From Bacillota bacterium (lineage in GTDB: Bacteria; Bacillota; UBA4882; UBA8346): a stretch of 43,061 nucleotides of DNA. The stretch is taken from positions 1 through 43,061 of the forward strand of contig JAEXFN010000030.1 in the NCBI GenBank assembly GCA_023400055.1, given 5' to 3'. The notes beneath the pieces were generated by a model that saw only the letters and a list, made by a program, of their open reading frames with translations, was not told where the DNA came from and did no database searches. Positions 27,472 to 34,833 of this stretch are shown here, piece after piece. The stretch's first letter is position 1. Each line of letters begins with the position of its first letter. The position numbers and the translations under genes are program-made.

Positions 27472-27500
27472 ATTATATACCCCTAGATTTGGGGTGTCCA
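27472..27500 (-). promoter_or_regulatory. Promoter of the nrdR-nrdD-nrdG operon
   Basis: Minus strand -35 TGGACA (27500-27495), a 17-bp spacer, -10 TATAAT (27477-27472). The spacer is filled by the second NrdR-box candidate. The rest of 27501-27719 holds no gene I can support. Confidence 0.8.
27480..27495. promoter_or_regulatory. NrdR box 2 candidate (in promoter spacer)
   Basis: CCCCTAGATTTGGGGT matches about 10 of 16 positions of the NrdR box and has CCCC/GGGG arms. Start-to-start distance to box 1 is 32 bp (three helical turns), the tandem spacing typical of NrdR. Confidence 0.5.
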
Positions 27501-27719
27501 GCAAATATTACCGTCGTTTCTAACGTCAAATGTCCAACAAAGTTTCCGAACCGTTTTTTAAGCGCGCTTGCCCAAAACACGTATATCGCCCGCAGGTGAA
27601 AAGATCCCCGGCGTTCACGGCCACTGTTTCAGATGAACGGAGATCTGGTTTACCAAAACCTTCCTAACCCTATTTCTTGTTAATTCAGCATCTTTCGCAG
27701 AAATCCTGCCATAAAAGAA

Positions 27720-27759
27720 ACAGCCTTGCCGGAAGAAACTCCGCAACAAGGCTGTTTAC
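27720..27759 (-). terminator. Terminator of the ydbC-like gene
   Basis: Stem AAACAGCCTTG / CAAGGCTGTTT with an 18-base loop, followed on the minus strand by CTTTT. The 11-bp perfect stem could also act on plus-strand transcripts. Confidence 0.75.
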
Positions 27760-27775
27760 GAAGAGAAAAAATATT

Positions 27776-28015
27776 TCAACCGATCTCCATTGCGTCGAGG
27801 TCCATTCCATCCAACAACTCTTTTATCTTACGCAACTCTTCCTTCCCCAGCGTGACACCTTTCCCCATTTTCTCGTGGGACTCATCCCATTCTCTGATGT
27901 CGAGCTTGGGTTGACGTCCGTTCCAGCTGACGATATTCACTTCCTTGGTCCAGCCACGCGGGCTCTCCGAAAGCACCAGCAAATGATCGACAATCTCAAA
28001 AGTTATTTCTGCCAT
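27776..28015 (-). CDS. YdbC-family PC4-like single-strand DNA-binding protein
   Basis: 79 residues. MAEITFEIVDHLLVLSESPRGWTKEVNIVSWNGRQPKLDIREWD and EKMGKGVTL match the YdbC family, a bacterial form of the PC4 coactivator fold that binds single-stranded nucleic acid. I chose ATG 28015 with GGAG upstream; the longer frame from 28078 has no ribosome site. Monocistronic, with array 2 starting about 125 bases upstream. Confidence 0.88.
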   Translation of the reverse strand: MAEITFEIVDHLLVLSESPRGWTKEVNIVSWNGRQPKLDIREWDESHEKMGKGVTLGKEELRKIKELLDGMDLDAMEIG

Positions 28016-28040
28016 CGTCAAACTCCTTTGATAATTTAAT

Positions 28041-28060
28041 AAATTAACGCGTTGTGCTAG
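28041..28060 (+). repeat. Left inverted repeat flanking array 2
   Basis: AAATTAACGCGTTGTGCTAG. Its reverse complement, with two mismatches, is at 28640-28659. The pair encloses 619 bp including array 2. Confidence 0.7.
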
Positions 28061-28138
28061 TTGATGATAACGTAACAAAGGCTTCGGAACCCATGGACGG
28101 CGAACCTTGAATCGTTTTACAGTAGGATGGAGGGTGGA

Positions 28139-28411
28139 CCTATCCTTCTTGATCTACAAAAGGAAGATCTTTATTCACATAAGATCGATCTGGAACCATC
28201 GCAGATCGATCTTTATTCACAAAAGATCGATCTTTATTAACAAAAGGAAGATCTTTATCCACAAAAGATCAATCTGGAATCATCGCAGATCGATCTTTAT
28301 TCACAAAAGATCGATCTTTATTAACAAAAGGAAGATCTTTATCCACAAAAGATCGATCTGGAATTATCGTAGACAGATCTTTATTCACATAAGATCGATC
28401 TTTTGTGGATA
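28139..28411. repeat. Array 2: about twelve 21-bp tandem repeats
   Basis: Twelve units of 21 bp from 28160, plus a degraded unit in front. The typical unit is AAGATCGATCTTTATTCACA plus A, holding the 12-bp palindrome AAGATCGATCTT. Four unit types recur in fixed order, so an 84-bp higher-order repeat is visible (about 28202-28285 and 28286-28369). A plus-strand frame stays open across it (TTG 28107 to 28412; heptapeptide K-R-S-I-F-I-H) but lacks a good ribosome site. Confidence 0.9.
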
Positions 28412-28639
28412 AGTGAATTACGCGAATCATCCAGGATGAAACCGTAACGCCTCCGCCCGCCGCCTTTACGGTGTGCCATGGCCGTAAATCTCGGATTGCC
28501 TCTCAAATCCCCCCTCAGCTTCGGACAAAGTTTATCCCAATGCTTTTTATTGCCCTATCCAAACCAAAATCTTAGCGCATCGGCTTGGCTATTTCATGAA
28601 TAGGCTCATCGGCCATCCCGGGCAATTTTCAAAGTTCAT

Positions 28640-28659
28640 CTGGCACAACGCGTTAAATT
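28640..28659 (-). repeat. Right inverted repeat flanking array 2
   Basis: CTGGCACAACGCGTTAAATT on the plus strand; complement of the left copy at 18 of 20 positions. No clear target-site duplication outside the pair. Confidence 0.7.
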
Positions 28660-28760
28660 AAAGAACTGCCCTTCTGCGAACGCCGGATGGGCCGCAGCTT
28701 CCGACCTTTCCAAGGCGGGTAGGAATATTGTTGCCACTGTCGTTCTTAAAATGCATCGAA

Positions 28761-30359
28761 CTACTTTCGTAACGTCGCCAAGTAATATACTTCATAAACC
28801 CGACGGTTGGCCGGCGTGCCCAGGAGCTGTCGGATGCGAAAACGGCGCAGAACGGTTAGCGGAACCAATGTCCTTAGTTTATGAAAGGCCGGTTCGGCCA
28901 AGACCGCCAGGATCCGCCGGTTGGCCTGTTCTCGCATAAACTTCCGCCAATTGTTTCGTTGCAGCGGTCGATCGGGGGTATTGAACGACTGGTAGGCCAA
29001 TCCGCTAATGGTAAAGAGCGTGGGCAGCGGATCATTCTCAATTCCCATTCTGGCGTCCAACAGCACCAGAAGCGGAGACTGCCGGGCCAAAGCCTGCGCC
29101 GTCTTTACGATCTCGAAACTGAGGCGGTTGGACATATCGGTCGCGGCGCGATCGGCACAATATTGGTAGAGCGGCGCCAGCGGCAAAGCAATCAAAACCA
29201 ACCAAACCAAAACCGCCCCGGCTTTTAAGCGGCCCAAGGCCGGCGCTCTCCGGCAAACGACTCCCGCCCCCCGGACCAAACCATGACCGATCAACAACAT
29301 GGCGCAGAGTACCAACGGCACGATATAACGGGTTGCGATGTAGAAATCATAGCGGTGATTGAGCCACGGAATGGTCAACGCGCCCCCGGCCAACAGCCAG
29401 ACCGGCAATGTCTGCCGGTCGCGGCAGGCGAAATAAAGCCCCGCGCCCAAGGCTACCAGGCAGATTAGGAAGAAAGGCTCATTGAGATACTCCCAGAAAA
29501 AACGGTGCCCGGCATAACTGGAAGCCAGAGTCCGCAGCAATTCGGTTACGAGCGCTCCCAAATTCTTAAAATAAGAAAACAGGCCCGGGTGCTGTTCCAG
29601 CGTATAACCCTTATTATGCAGCCAACGCAAACTCCCGCCGACTGTGATCAGGTTATAGAGAATCATGTTGCAATAGCCGAGCCCGAAACCCCAAATTGCG
29701 CGCAAATAGTCGCGCTGGCTGAACAATTTCGGGCCACGCCATTCCCGCCAGCCGTAATAAGCGGCCAGGGTCACCATGTAAACTGCTACCGAGGAATGGG
29801 TCTGCAAGGTCAACCCCCATAGCAATCCCACTCCGAACAACGCCTGCCCGTTACGCTGCTGTTCGGCCCGGACCGTCCCCAACAAAGCCAGACTGAAAAA
29901 GAACGGCGTCGCGCAATTGGCCCAAGCCATATGGGTCACCAAGATCTGCATGCCGTTGGTCAAGAGCAGACCCGCGGCCAGCCATCCGGCGGCTCGCCCG
30001 TAAAGCTCTCGGCCCAGCCGATAAAGCAGCCACACCGTCACGCTCGAAGTAAGGGCAATAAACAGCCTAGGCCAATAAATGTTGGGACCGAAGCTGGCAA
30101 ACAGCGCCGCCAAAATATAATTATAGAACGCCCCAATATCATGAGCCACATTATGTAAGGCCAAGGCTTGCAATTTATAGATCTTGAAACCCAGCTCGAC
30201 TTCACGCAGTTCGTCGATGAAGCGCGGCACCTCCCAGAGCCAGGGCAACCGGATCAGCAGCGCCACCAGCATCAGCACCCCTGCAGGAAGCCATTTGCGC
30301 CATAACGGCTCGCCATTGGGCGCGCCGTTCTTTCTCCGGAAAAACAATCGCCGTTCCAA
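28761..30359 (-). CDS. GT39/PMT-like membrane glycosyltransferase
   Basis: 532 residues, about ten to twelve hydrophobic helices, with the acidic loop PRFIDELREVELG after the first helix as in dolichyl-phosphate-mannose-type (PMT_2/ArnT-like) GT-C transferases. These use a polyprenyl-phosphate sugar and transfer it on the outer face of the membrane. A soluble C-terminal portion of about 130 residues ends the protein. I chose TTG 30359 with AAGGAG eight bases upstream; the ATG at 30416 has no ribosome site. It may supply glycan to surface proteins made by genes further right (inference). Confidence 0.85.
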   Translation of the reverse strand: MERRLFFRRKNGAPNGEPLWRKWLPAGVLMLVALLIRLPWLWEVPRFIDELREVELGFKIYKLQALALHNVAHDIGAFYNYILAALFASFGPNIYWPRLFIALTSSVTVWLLYRLGRELYGRAAGWLAAGLLLTNGMQILVTHMAWANCATPFFFSLALLGTVRAEQQRNGQALFGVGLLWGLTLQTHSSVAVYMVTLAAYYGWREWRGPKLFSQRDYLRAIWGFGLGYCNMILYNLITVGGSLRWLHNKGYTLEQHPGLFSYFKNLGALVTELLRTLASSYAGHRFFWEYLNEPFFLICLVALGAGLYFACRDRQTLPVWLLAGGALTIPWLNHRYDFYIATRYIVPLVLCAMLLIGHGLVRGAGVVCRRAPALGRLKAGAVLVWLVLIALPLAPLYQYCADRAATDMSNRLSFEIVKTAQALARQSPLLVLLDARMGIENDPLPTLFTISGLAYQSFNTPDRPLQRNNWRKFMREQANRRILAVLAEPAFHKLRTLVPLTVLRRFRIRQLLGTPANRRVYEVYYLATLRK

Positions 30360-30736
30360 AATGATAACTCCTTCTGTCGCCTGTGCAAATATCCGATAAA
30401 GCCCTTCCACTGTCATTACCGTGGTCCGTTTTTACATCCCAATGCCATGACGGTTTTGGACATTCATGCCAAACATTCTCATTATACCTGTCTGACAAAG
30501 GTGTAACAACCATTTTTTCAAAAGCGCGGCGATCACCGTCCGAAAGCCGGGAGGAATTAAAAGGATCTTCGAAGCAAGAACAGCGCCATCTAATCCTTTT
30601 AAAGACGGATTGGCTTCTGGCGGACCCGATGGAAAAGCAACATCGCTTTTTGGTGGAAGCCGCCCGAAATCCGAACGAAAAACCGGGTCCAAGACCCGGC
30701 CGGTACAGCACCATTTATTAAAAACAGGAACAGGGA
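30360..30736. other. Intergenic region with terminator
   Basis: No gene I can support. Besides the terminator at 30678-30699 I see no clear promoter, although the GT39 gene needs one here if that terminator is efficient. Confidence 0.5.
30678..30699 (-). terminator. Terminator of the protease-FHA gene
   Basis: Minus strand CCGGGTC-TTG-GACCCGG followed by five T residues, 37 bases after the stop codon. Confidence 0.85.
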
Positions 30737-31972
30737 TTATTCGATTTCCACCAGGAACCCATGCTCCGCTTTGCTTAAGTAAAAACGCTCCCCGGGTTGC
30801 AGCAGATACTCGCGACCCGCCGCCAGTCGCTCGCCCGAGGCCAGATAGGTCCCGTTGGAAGAGCCGCAATCCACCAAACGAAACCGGCCCGTCGCCGCGT
30901 CATACCCGATGCGGCAATGCTTACGGCTGATATCGGTGTCCGCCGCCGGAAAAACCAACCGGCATCGATAGGGATCGCGGCCGATCAGGAGCCATTCCCC
31001 GGGTGCCAGCGTCGCCACCTGGCCGGCCATCCGTCCGCTCACCGCCCGTAGCAGCGGCCTGGCCACCGCCGGCATCGCCTGCGTCGATTGCGACAACGGT
31101 TGCCAGGAATGCGTCCGGCCATTGCGCCATAACCAGGCCAGACCGCTTAGAAAGCCCAACAGGAGCAAAACGGCAACCGCGTAAAAGATGGGCCCGGCGT
31201 TCCAGGATTCCTTACGCGCTCCGGTTCCCGCCAGCGCCTCTACCGTCGTCTTGGCCGTTCCCATCCGGTCATGACGGACCACAAAAGGAATGCCCAGTCT
31301 TTCCAGCTCCGGAATCAGCTCGTCGACTTGGATGGCGGCATTGATCCCCTGCGCCTGGAGATCGCCCATGGATAAGGCGTTGATCCCAATTACCGCGCCG
31401 TTCTCTTCCACCAGCGGGCCGCCGGAATTGCCGTGATTGATGTCGGCGTTGGTCTGGTAATAACGGACCCCTTGGCGCTGGATGATCCGGCTGATGATGC
31501 CATCGGTCACGGTGACGTCCTCGGGACGGCTGAGCGCCATTCCCCCGCTCAATTCATCAGCGGCTTCCGGAAAGCCCAACGCATAAACCTTCTGGCCGAG
31601 ATGTACCCGGGAGCGGGGCGCCAGAACCAGAGGTTTCAGCGTTGCCAGCGGCTGTACCAGCTCGAGCAGGGCCAGATCGATCCGGGGAAAGGCCGCAAGC
31701 ACCCGGGTACGCAGCATTTTGGAGCCGGGACAATAAACCATCACCCGTCCGGGGGCTGGCGCAACGACATGATAGTTGGTCACGATGTAAGGGGTCCCCG
31801 GCCGGCTGCCGATGGCGAATCCCGAACCGGAAAAGGTGCTTTTGGCCGCCAGACACACCAGCCGGATGACGCTTCCGGCCAATTCATCCACGTCCGGCGC
31901 CGCGGCGGCCGGTCCAATCCGCACCAGTAACATCGTTAAAAATATCATGCTCAACGCCAGCTTTTTGCACAT
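30737..31972 (-). CDS. Membrane trypsin-like protease with cytoplasmic FHA domain
   Basis: 411 residues. Signal peptide (1-25, ending AAAA), then a chymotrypsin/DegP-like protease domain (about 27-230) with the full triad: H68 in TNYHVV, D99 in RIDLALLEL, S183 in HGNSGGPLV. A single membrane helix (261-282) follows, then a C-terminal FHA domain (about 315-408) with the phosphothreonine-binding marks GR331-332, S349-R-K-H352 and N373-G374. Predicted topology: protease outside, FHA inside. There is no PDZ domain. ATG 31972 has AAGGAG upstream. A Ser/Thr kinase partner is not in the window. The combination suggests an envelope protease whose activity or location is tied to threonine phosphorylation (inference). 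Confidence 0.9.
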   Translation of the reverse strand: MCKKLALSMIFLTMLLVRIGPAAAAPDVDELAGSVIRLVCLAAKSTFSGSGFAIGSRPGTPYIVTNYHVVAPAPGRVMVYCPGSKMLRTRVLAAFPRIDLALLELVQPLATLKPLVLAPRSRVHLGQKVYALGFPEAADELSGGMALSRPEDVTVTDGIISRIIQRQGVRYYQTNADINHGNSGGPLVEENGAVIGINALSMGDLQAQGINAAIQVDELIPELERLGIPFVVRHDRMGTAKTTVEALAGTGARKESWNAGPIFYAVAVLLLLGFLSGLAWLWRNGRTHSWQPLSQSTQAMPAVARPLLRAVSGRMAGQVATLAPGEWLLIGRDPYRCRLVFPAADTDISRKHCRIGYDAATGRFRLVDCGSSNGTYLASGERLAAGREYLLQPGERFYLSKAEHGFLVEIE

Positions 31973-32395
31973 CCGGTAACTCCTTTCGCTACAATTCATT
32001 TCCAAAAAATTCTAAAATATGCAAAGCTTCTTCAGAAAATGCCCGTTGAACGGTTACGGCCAGCAAACATCGTCGACCGGCTGTATTCAAAACTGAGCCA
32101 CCGCCCGGGCGATCGATCCCCCAGACCGCGGTCGACCTCGCCGTTCGGCGGGAATTGTCGCCCAGAGCTTGGGAAAACTCGCCCAGACCACGGCCAGACT
32201 TTCCAACCCGCGGGCGAACTTTCCCGCGTGCCGGGAGACTTCTGACCACTCCCTGCTCTGCTCTCCCGCAGTGCGGTCAAACTCTCCCAACCGTTAGGAC
32301 ATCGCACCCATGCAGCAAGCGGATACGCGGATACATAGCATTCCCGGCCCTGGATACAATAGTACCGTTATTTATGGAATAGCAGGTGGTTCAGG
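31973..32395. other. Intergenic region between divergent genes, holding array 3
   Basis: Short reading frames on both strands here show a seven-residue periodicity that reflects the DNA repeat, not real proteins. The right part (32300-32395) has no recognisable promoter beyond AT-rich patches. Confidence 0.5.
32071..32301. repeat. Array 3: eleven degenerate 21-bp repeats
   Basis: Cut into 21-bp units from 32071, the sequence lines up on a pattern ACTCTCCCnnnncncGGGnnA. Units such as ACTTTCCCGCGTGCCGGGAG plus A (32218-32238) and TTGTCGCCCAGAGCTTGGGA plus A (32155-32175) show a TCCC...GGGA or related dyad. Units diverge strongly, so it is an old or fast-changing array. It is GC-rich, unlike array 2. 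Confidence 0.75.
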
Positions 32396-32878
32396 TTGAT
32401 TTTACCTTATTGGGTCGGCCCGCTATTATTTGGGGTGGGAGTATTAATCATGTTCCTGCTGGTTCCCGGGAAACAAATCCGGCAATTGTTCCCGGTAGGA
32501 CTGGTTGGCGGATTCGTTCTGGCGCTGTTGCTCGTCTACGTGATGCAAAATCTGCTCGGGCTTTGGTCCTTTCGCCAAGCGGATTTTTTAATATGGGGAA
32601 GGATCCCGCTCTTCTTATCCGCCGCCTGGATTCCTCTAGAGATTATCTTCGGCCATCTGCTAACCCAGTACAAAAAGGTGTTCCTGATGGTGGTGCTGAT
32701 CATTGGGTTGCCAGCCGGAGCCACTTTCATTCATTATCTGATGATCAAAAACCAGATGTTGTTTTACCGTTCCTGGGACCTCGGCCTGACTTTCCTGGTG
32801 TCGCTCGGCATCCACTTGGCGATCGGGCTTTATCTTTACTACCGCGGATGGCTGGCTGTCCCCGCGAAAGCGCGCTGA
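32396..32878 (+). CDS. Small polytopic membrane protein, unknown function
   Basis: 160 residues with five likely membrane helices (about 5-23, 33-52, 70-86, 92-112, 126-148). The TTG start follows AGGTGGTTCAGG. I do not recognise the family; the layout resembles small CBO0543-like membrane proteins of sporulating clostridia, but this is weak. First plus-strand gene of the accessory region. Confidence 0.7.
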   Translation: MILPYWVGPLLFGVGVLIMFLLVPGKQIRQLFPVGLVGGFVLALLLVYVMQNLLGLWSFRQADFLIWGRIPLFLSAAWIPLEIIFGHLLTQYKKVFLMVVLIIGLPAGATFIHYLMIKNQMLFYRSWDLGLTFLVSLGIHLAIGLYLYYRGWLAVPAKAR

Positions 32879-33007
32879 CTCATTTGTTTTGTGAAGAACC
32901 CCGCTTCCGATAATCCCGATACTTCCGGGTCCGGCCCGGATAACGAACGAAATCATCTTTGGCGGCATATGCTGGAGGCAAAAAGAACTTGCTGGAGGTG
33001 CCGCTTC

Positions 33008-33184
33008 ATGATGAAAGCCAGACTCACCGTATTTCCCAACGCAAGTCAAGGCTCATCCTCCACTATCCAATTCCCAGAATCACTGGTCGTCCCCTCCGGC
33101 GCCGCGGACCGCCAACTTTATTTCAGGTTGAACTGTTCGGCCCTTTCGACCGTTTCGTTCGGTTTTACCTGGACCGAACTATAA
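33008..33184 (+). CDS. 58-residue beta-rich protein, unknown function
   Basis: Starts MMKARLTVFPNAS and ends FGFTWTEL. Strong support comes from GGAGGTG (32994-33000) seven bases before ATG 33008. The sequence is rich in Ser, Thr, Phe and Val and looks like an all-beta single domain, with no signal peptide. It ends one base from the convergent gene at 33186. Its style resembles the C-terminal beta domain of the DUF6385 proteins nearby, but I cannot align them with confidence. Confidence 0.6.
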   Translation: MMKARLTVFPNASQGSSSTIQFPESLVVPSGAADRQLYFRLNCSALSTVSFGFTWTEL

Positions 33185-33185
33185 T

Positions 33186-33929
33186 TCATTTCACGCCCAG
33201 CAGTTCTTGGAACTCTTTCACAATGCGCTCCTCCAGATAGCTGATTACGTCGACGGTCTGATTAATGTCCACCGTGATCCGGTCCAGATCACAGGAGAAA
33301 CCGGCGCCATCCCTGATGCATTTTTTAACATAACTGCGTAGGTTCAAGGAGTACTGGATCTGGCCGAGATACTTCTCAAAAAGTTGTTCGACCAGTGCCG
33401 TCAATTCGTTGCTGAAATAAATCTTCTTCTCGGAAAAATAATTATAAAAATCGATCAACTCGTCGGTGACGATATCGATGACCATTACCCCGTTACTGCC
33501 GTTATCATCGCTCTCGCCGCGGTTGGAGACTACGCCGCTTTGAACGGTCTCAGCCATTTCGGTCGCATTCAAGTCATTGCCGTTTCCGGGGACGCTCAAA
33601 GCGATGGTCTGATCGCGCAAATCCTCGCTGAGCTTTAAGATCCGCTGAAATAACTCCTTGATGATCTGGGCCCGTTCCTCATGCAGCCGGCTGAACTTCA
33701 CCTCGTGTTCCAGCGCGTTTTCATGTAGCTTTTCCTTGAACCGTTCCACTTCCAGCACGAAATTATGTTTGAAATGCTCCAGCTCCAGCGATAAAGCGCC
33801 TTTATGCTTTTCCAGCTCGATGGCGAGGTACCGGTCAAACAAGTATTTCGTGAAGTATGCCACAAACCCGCCGCCAAGTATAAAGGCTGAAATATCCCGC
33901 AAGTAATCCGCAGCCATGTCGATTCGCAT
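33186..33929 (-). CDS. Membrane-anchored coiled-coil protein, unknown function
   Basis: 247 residues. One N-terminal membrane helix (about 10-28, ISAFILGGGFVAYFTKYLF), a charged coiled coil (about 30-120: LAIELEKHKGALSLELEHFKHNFVLEVERFKEKL), an Asn/Gly/Ser-rich loop (about 137-160), and a helical C-terminal half. I chose ATG 33929 with GGAGCGGAGG in front; ATG 33917 is also possible. The frame upstream of it is not conserved-looking. Similar short membrane-coil proteins are widespread and uncharacterised. Last of three minus-strand genes after the DUF6385 pair. Confidence 0.75.
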   Translation of the reverse strand: MRIDMAADYLRDISAFILGGGFVAYFTKYLFDRYLAIELEKHKGALSLELEHFKHNFVLEVERFKEKLHENALEHEVKFSRLHEERAQIIKELFQRILKLSEDLRDQTIALSVPGNGNDLNATEMAETVQSGVVSNRGESDDNGSNGVMVIDIVTDELIDFYNYFSEKKIYFSNELTALVEQLFEKYLGQIQYSLNLRSYVKKCIRDGAGFSCDLDRITVDINQTVDVISYLEERIVKEFQELLGVK

Positions 33930-33988
33930 CCTCCGCTCCGGCCCGGGTCGGAGTATCCCGATCCTTTCAATTGAAATGTAAAAGACCG

Positions 33989-34768
33989 TCAAGCCTGGGC
34001 CATAAACCAAATGTCCAAATGGGCCGGTTGGCCGGTCTGAACCGAACGATACCCCAACCGGACCGAATCCATAAAATGTTCCGGGACCAATATGCTTTGT
34101 TCCCCCGGACCCACTAACACCTCCAGCGTATCCGGCCACCATTCCGCGCCGTTGGGACTGACCTCCAACCAGACCCGTCCCCCGGTCAGCGGGCTCCGGT
34201 TGATCACACAATAGGTCAGCTGGCTATATTCGGCCATGGATTCGACCAATGTTTCCGCTGCCGTATCCGCAGTGACCACGGAGCTATTCCGGTTTACATA
34301 GCGATGGCGGCTAATCTTCACTTCAGCCGCTGTATGGTGCCGCGATTCCGTGATCCATTCCTCCTTCACGAGCAAAACCGCCAAGTAAATCAGGATGTTC
34401 ACCTGGAGAATATTCTCCTCCAGTCGGTGATGAATCGTCTGGCACTGAACGACCGGTCGCGCCTGGCAGTCGCAGTCGCATTCCGCAGCGGTTACCAGAA
34501 TGGAGAAAGGTTCCTCCGCCGCGCCATATCGCAAATTACCGCTTGCCTGGATATAGCTTGCCTCCAGATAGATCATGCCGGTTATTGTTAAAAAACCCGC
34601 TCCGATCGTCGCTTCGGTCCGGGTTGGGACGATAGACAACTCTTTAACTTCGCTGGGACAGTTCAGCGGGAATGAAACACCAATGAGCTTTTGAGCGGTT
34701 TTTTTGGCAATTGCCCGGACTGTCAAAAAATCTCCTTGGCCACATCGGCAACCATGTCTTTCCGGCAT
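33989..34768 (-). CDS. SPOCS/DUF3794-like plus DUF6385-type protein
   Basis: 259 residues in two parts. The N-terminal part (about 20-145) looks like a SPOCS/DUF3794 domain, known from spore coat and cortex proteins such as SpoVID: VKELSIVPTRTEATIGAGFLTITGMIYLEASYI, followed by a Cys cluster ECDCDCQARPVVQC. The C-terminal part (about 165-259) is a DUF6385-type beta domain: VWLEVSPNGAEWWPDTLEVLVGPGEQ, SVRLGYRSVQTGQPAHLDIWF. No signal peptide, as for spore coat proteins. ATG 34768 has AAAGGTGAT upstream. It follows the repeat protein gene by 64 bases, so co-expression is likely. Assignments are from pattern memory. Confidence 0.7.
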   Translation of the reverse strand: MPERHGCRCGQGDFLTVRAIAKKTAQKLIGVSFPLNCPSEVKELSIVPTRTEATIGAGFLTITGMIYLEASYIQASGNLRYGAAEEPFSILVTAAECDCDCQARPVVQCQTIHHRLEENILQVNILIYLAVLLVKEEWITESRHHTAAEVKISRHRYVNRNSSVVTADTAAETLVESMAEYSQLTYCVINRSPLTGGRVWLEVSPNGAEWWPDTLEVLVGPGEQSILVPEHFMDSVRLGYRSVQTGQPAHLDIWFMAQA

Positions 34769-34805
34769 GAAACATCACCTTTTTCAAGCGAAGAGAATCG
34801 CCGAC

Positions 34806-34833
34806 ATGAGGGGAAGGCCAAAGCCTTCCTCAT
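34806..34833 (-). other. Hairpin after the Thr/Val-repeat gene
   Basis: Stem ATGAGG-AAGGC / GCCTTCC-CCTCAT with a tiny loop and no T tract, starting inside the stop codon. It may stabilise the upstream message or partly terminate it. Confidence 0.45.

Larger units (their letters stand above)
28016..28760. other. Non-coding region holding array 2
   Basis: No credible protein gene. Contains inverted copies of a 20-bp sequence at its left and right (28041-28060 and 28640-28659), and array 2 between them. The rest (28412-28639 and 28660-28760) shows no recognisable structure. Confidence 0.6.

Noticed and set aside
28107..28412. 101-codon reading frame with heptapeptide repeats across array 2
   Set aside because: Starts at TTG with no good ribosome site; the frame is open only because 21 is a multiple of three and the unit lacks stops in that frame. 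Arrays 1 and 3 show the same periodicity without a credible gene.
32032..32382. Several overlapping short frames on both strands in the 32-kb intergenic region
   Set aside because: Their seven-residue rhythm comes from the 21-bp DNA repeat; no start with a ribosome site.
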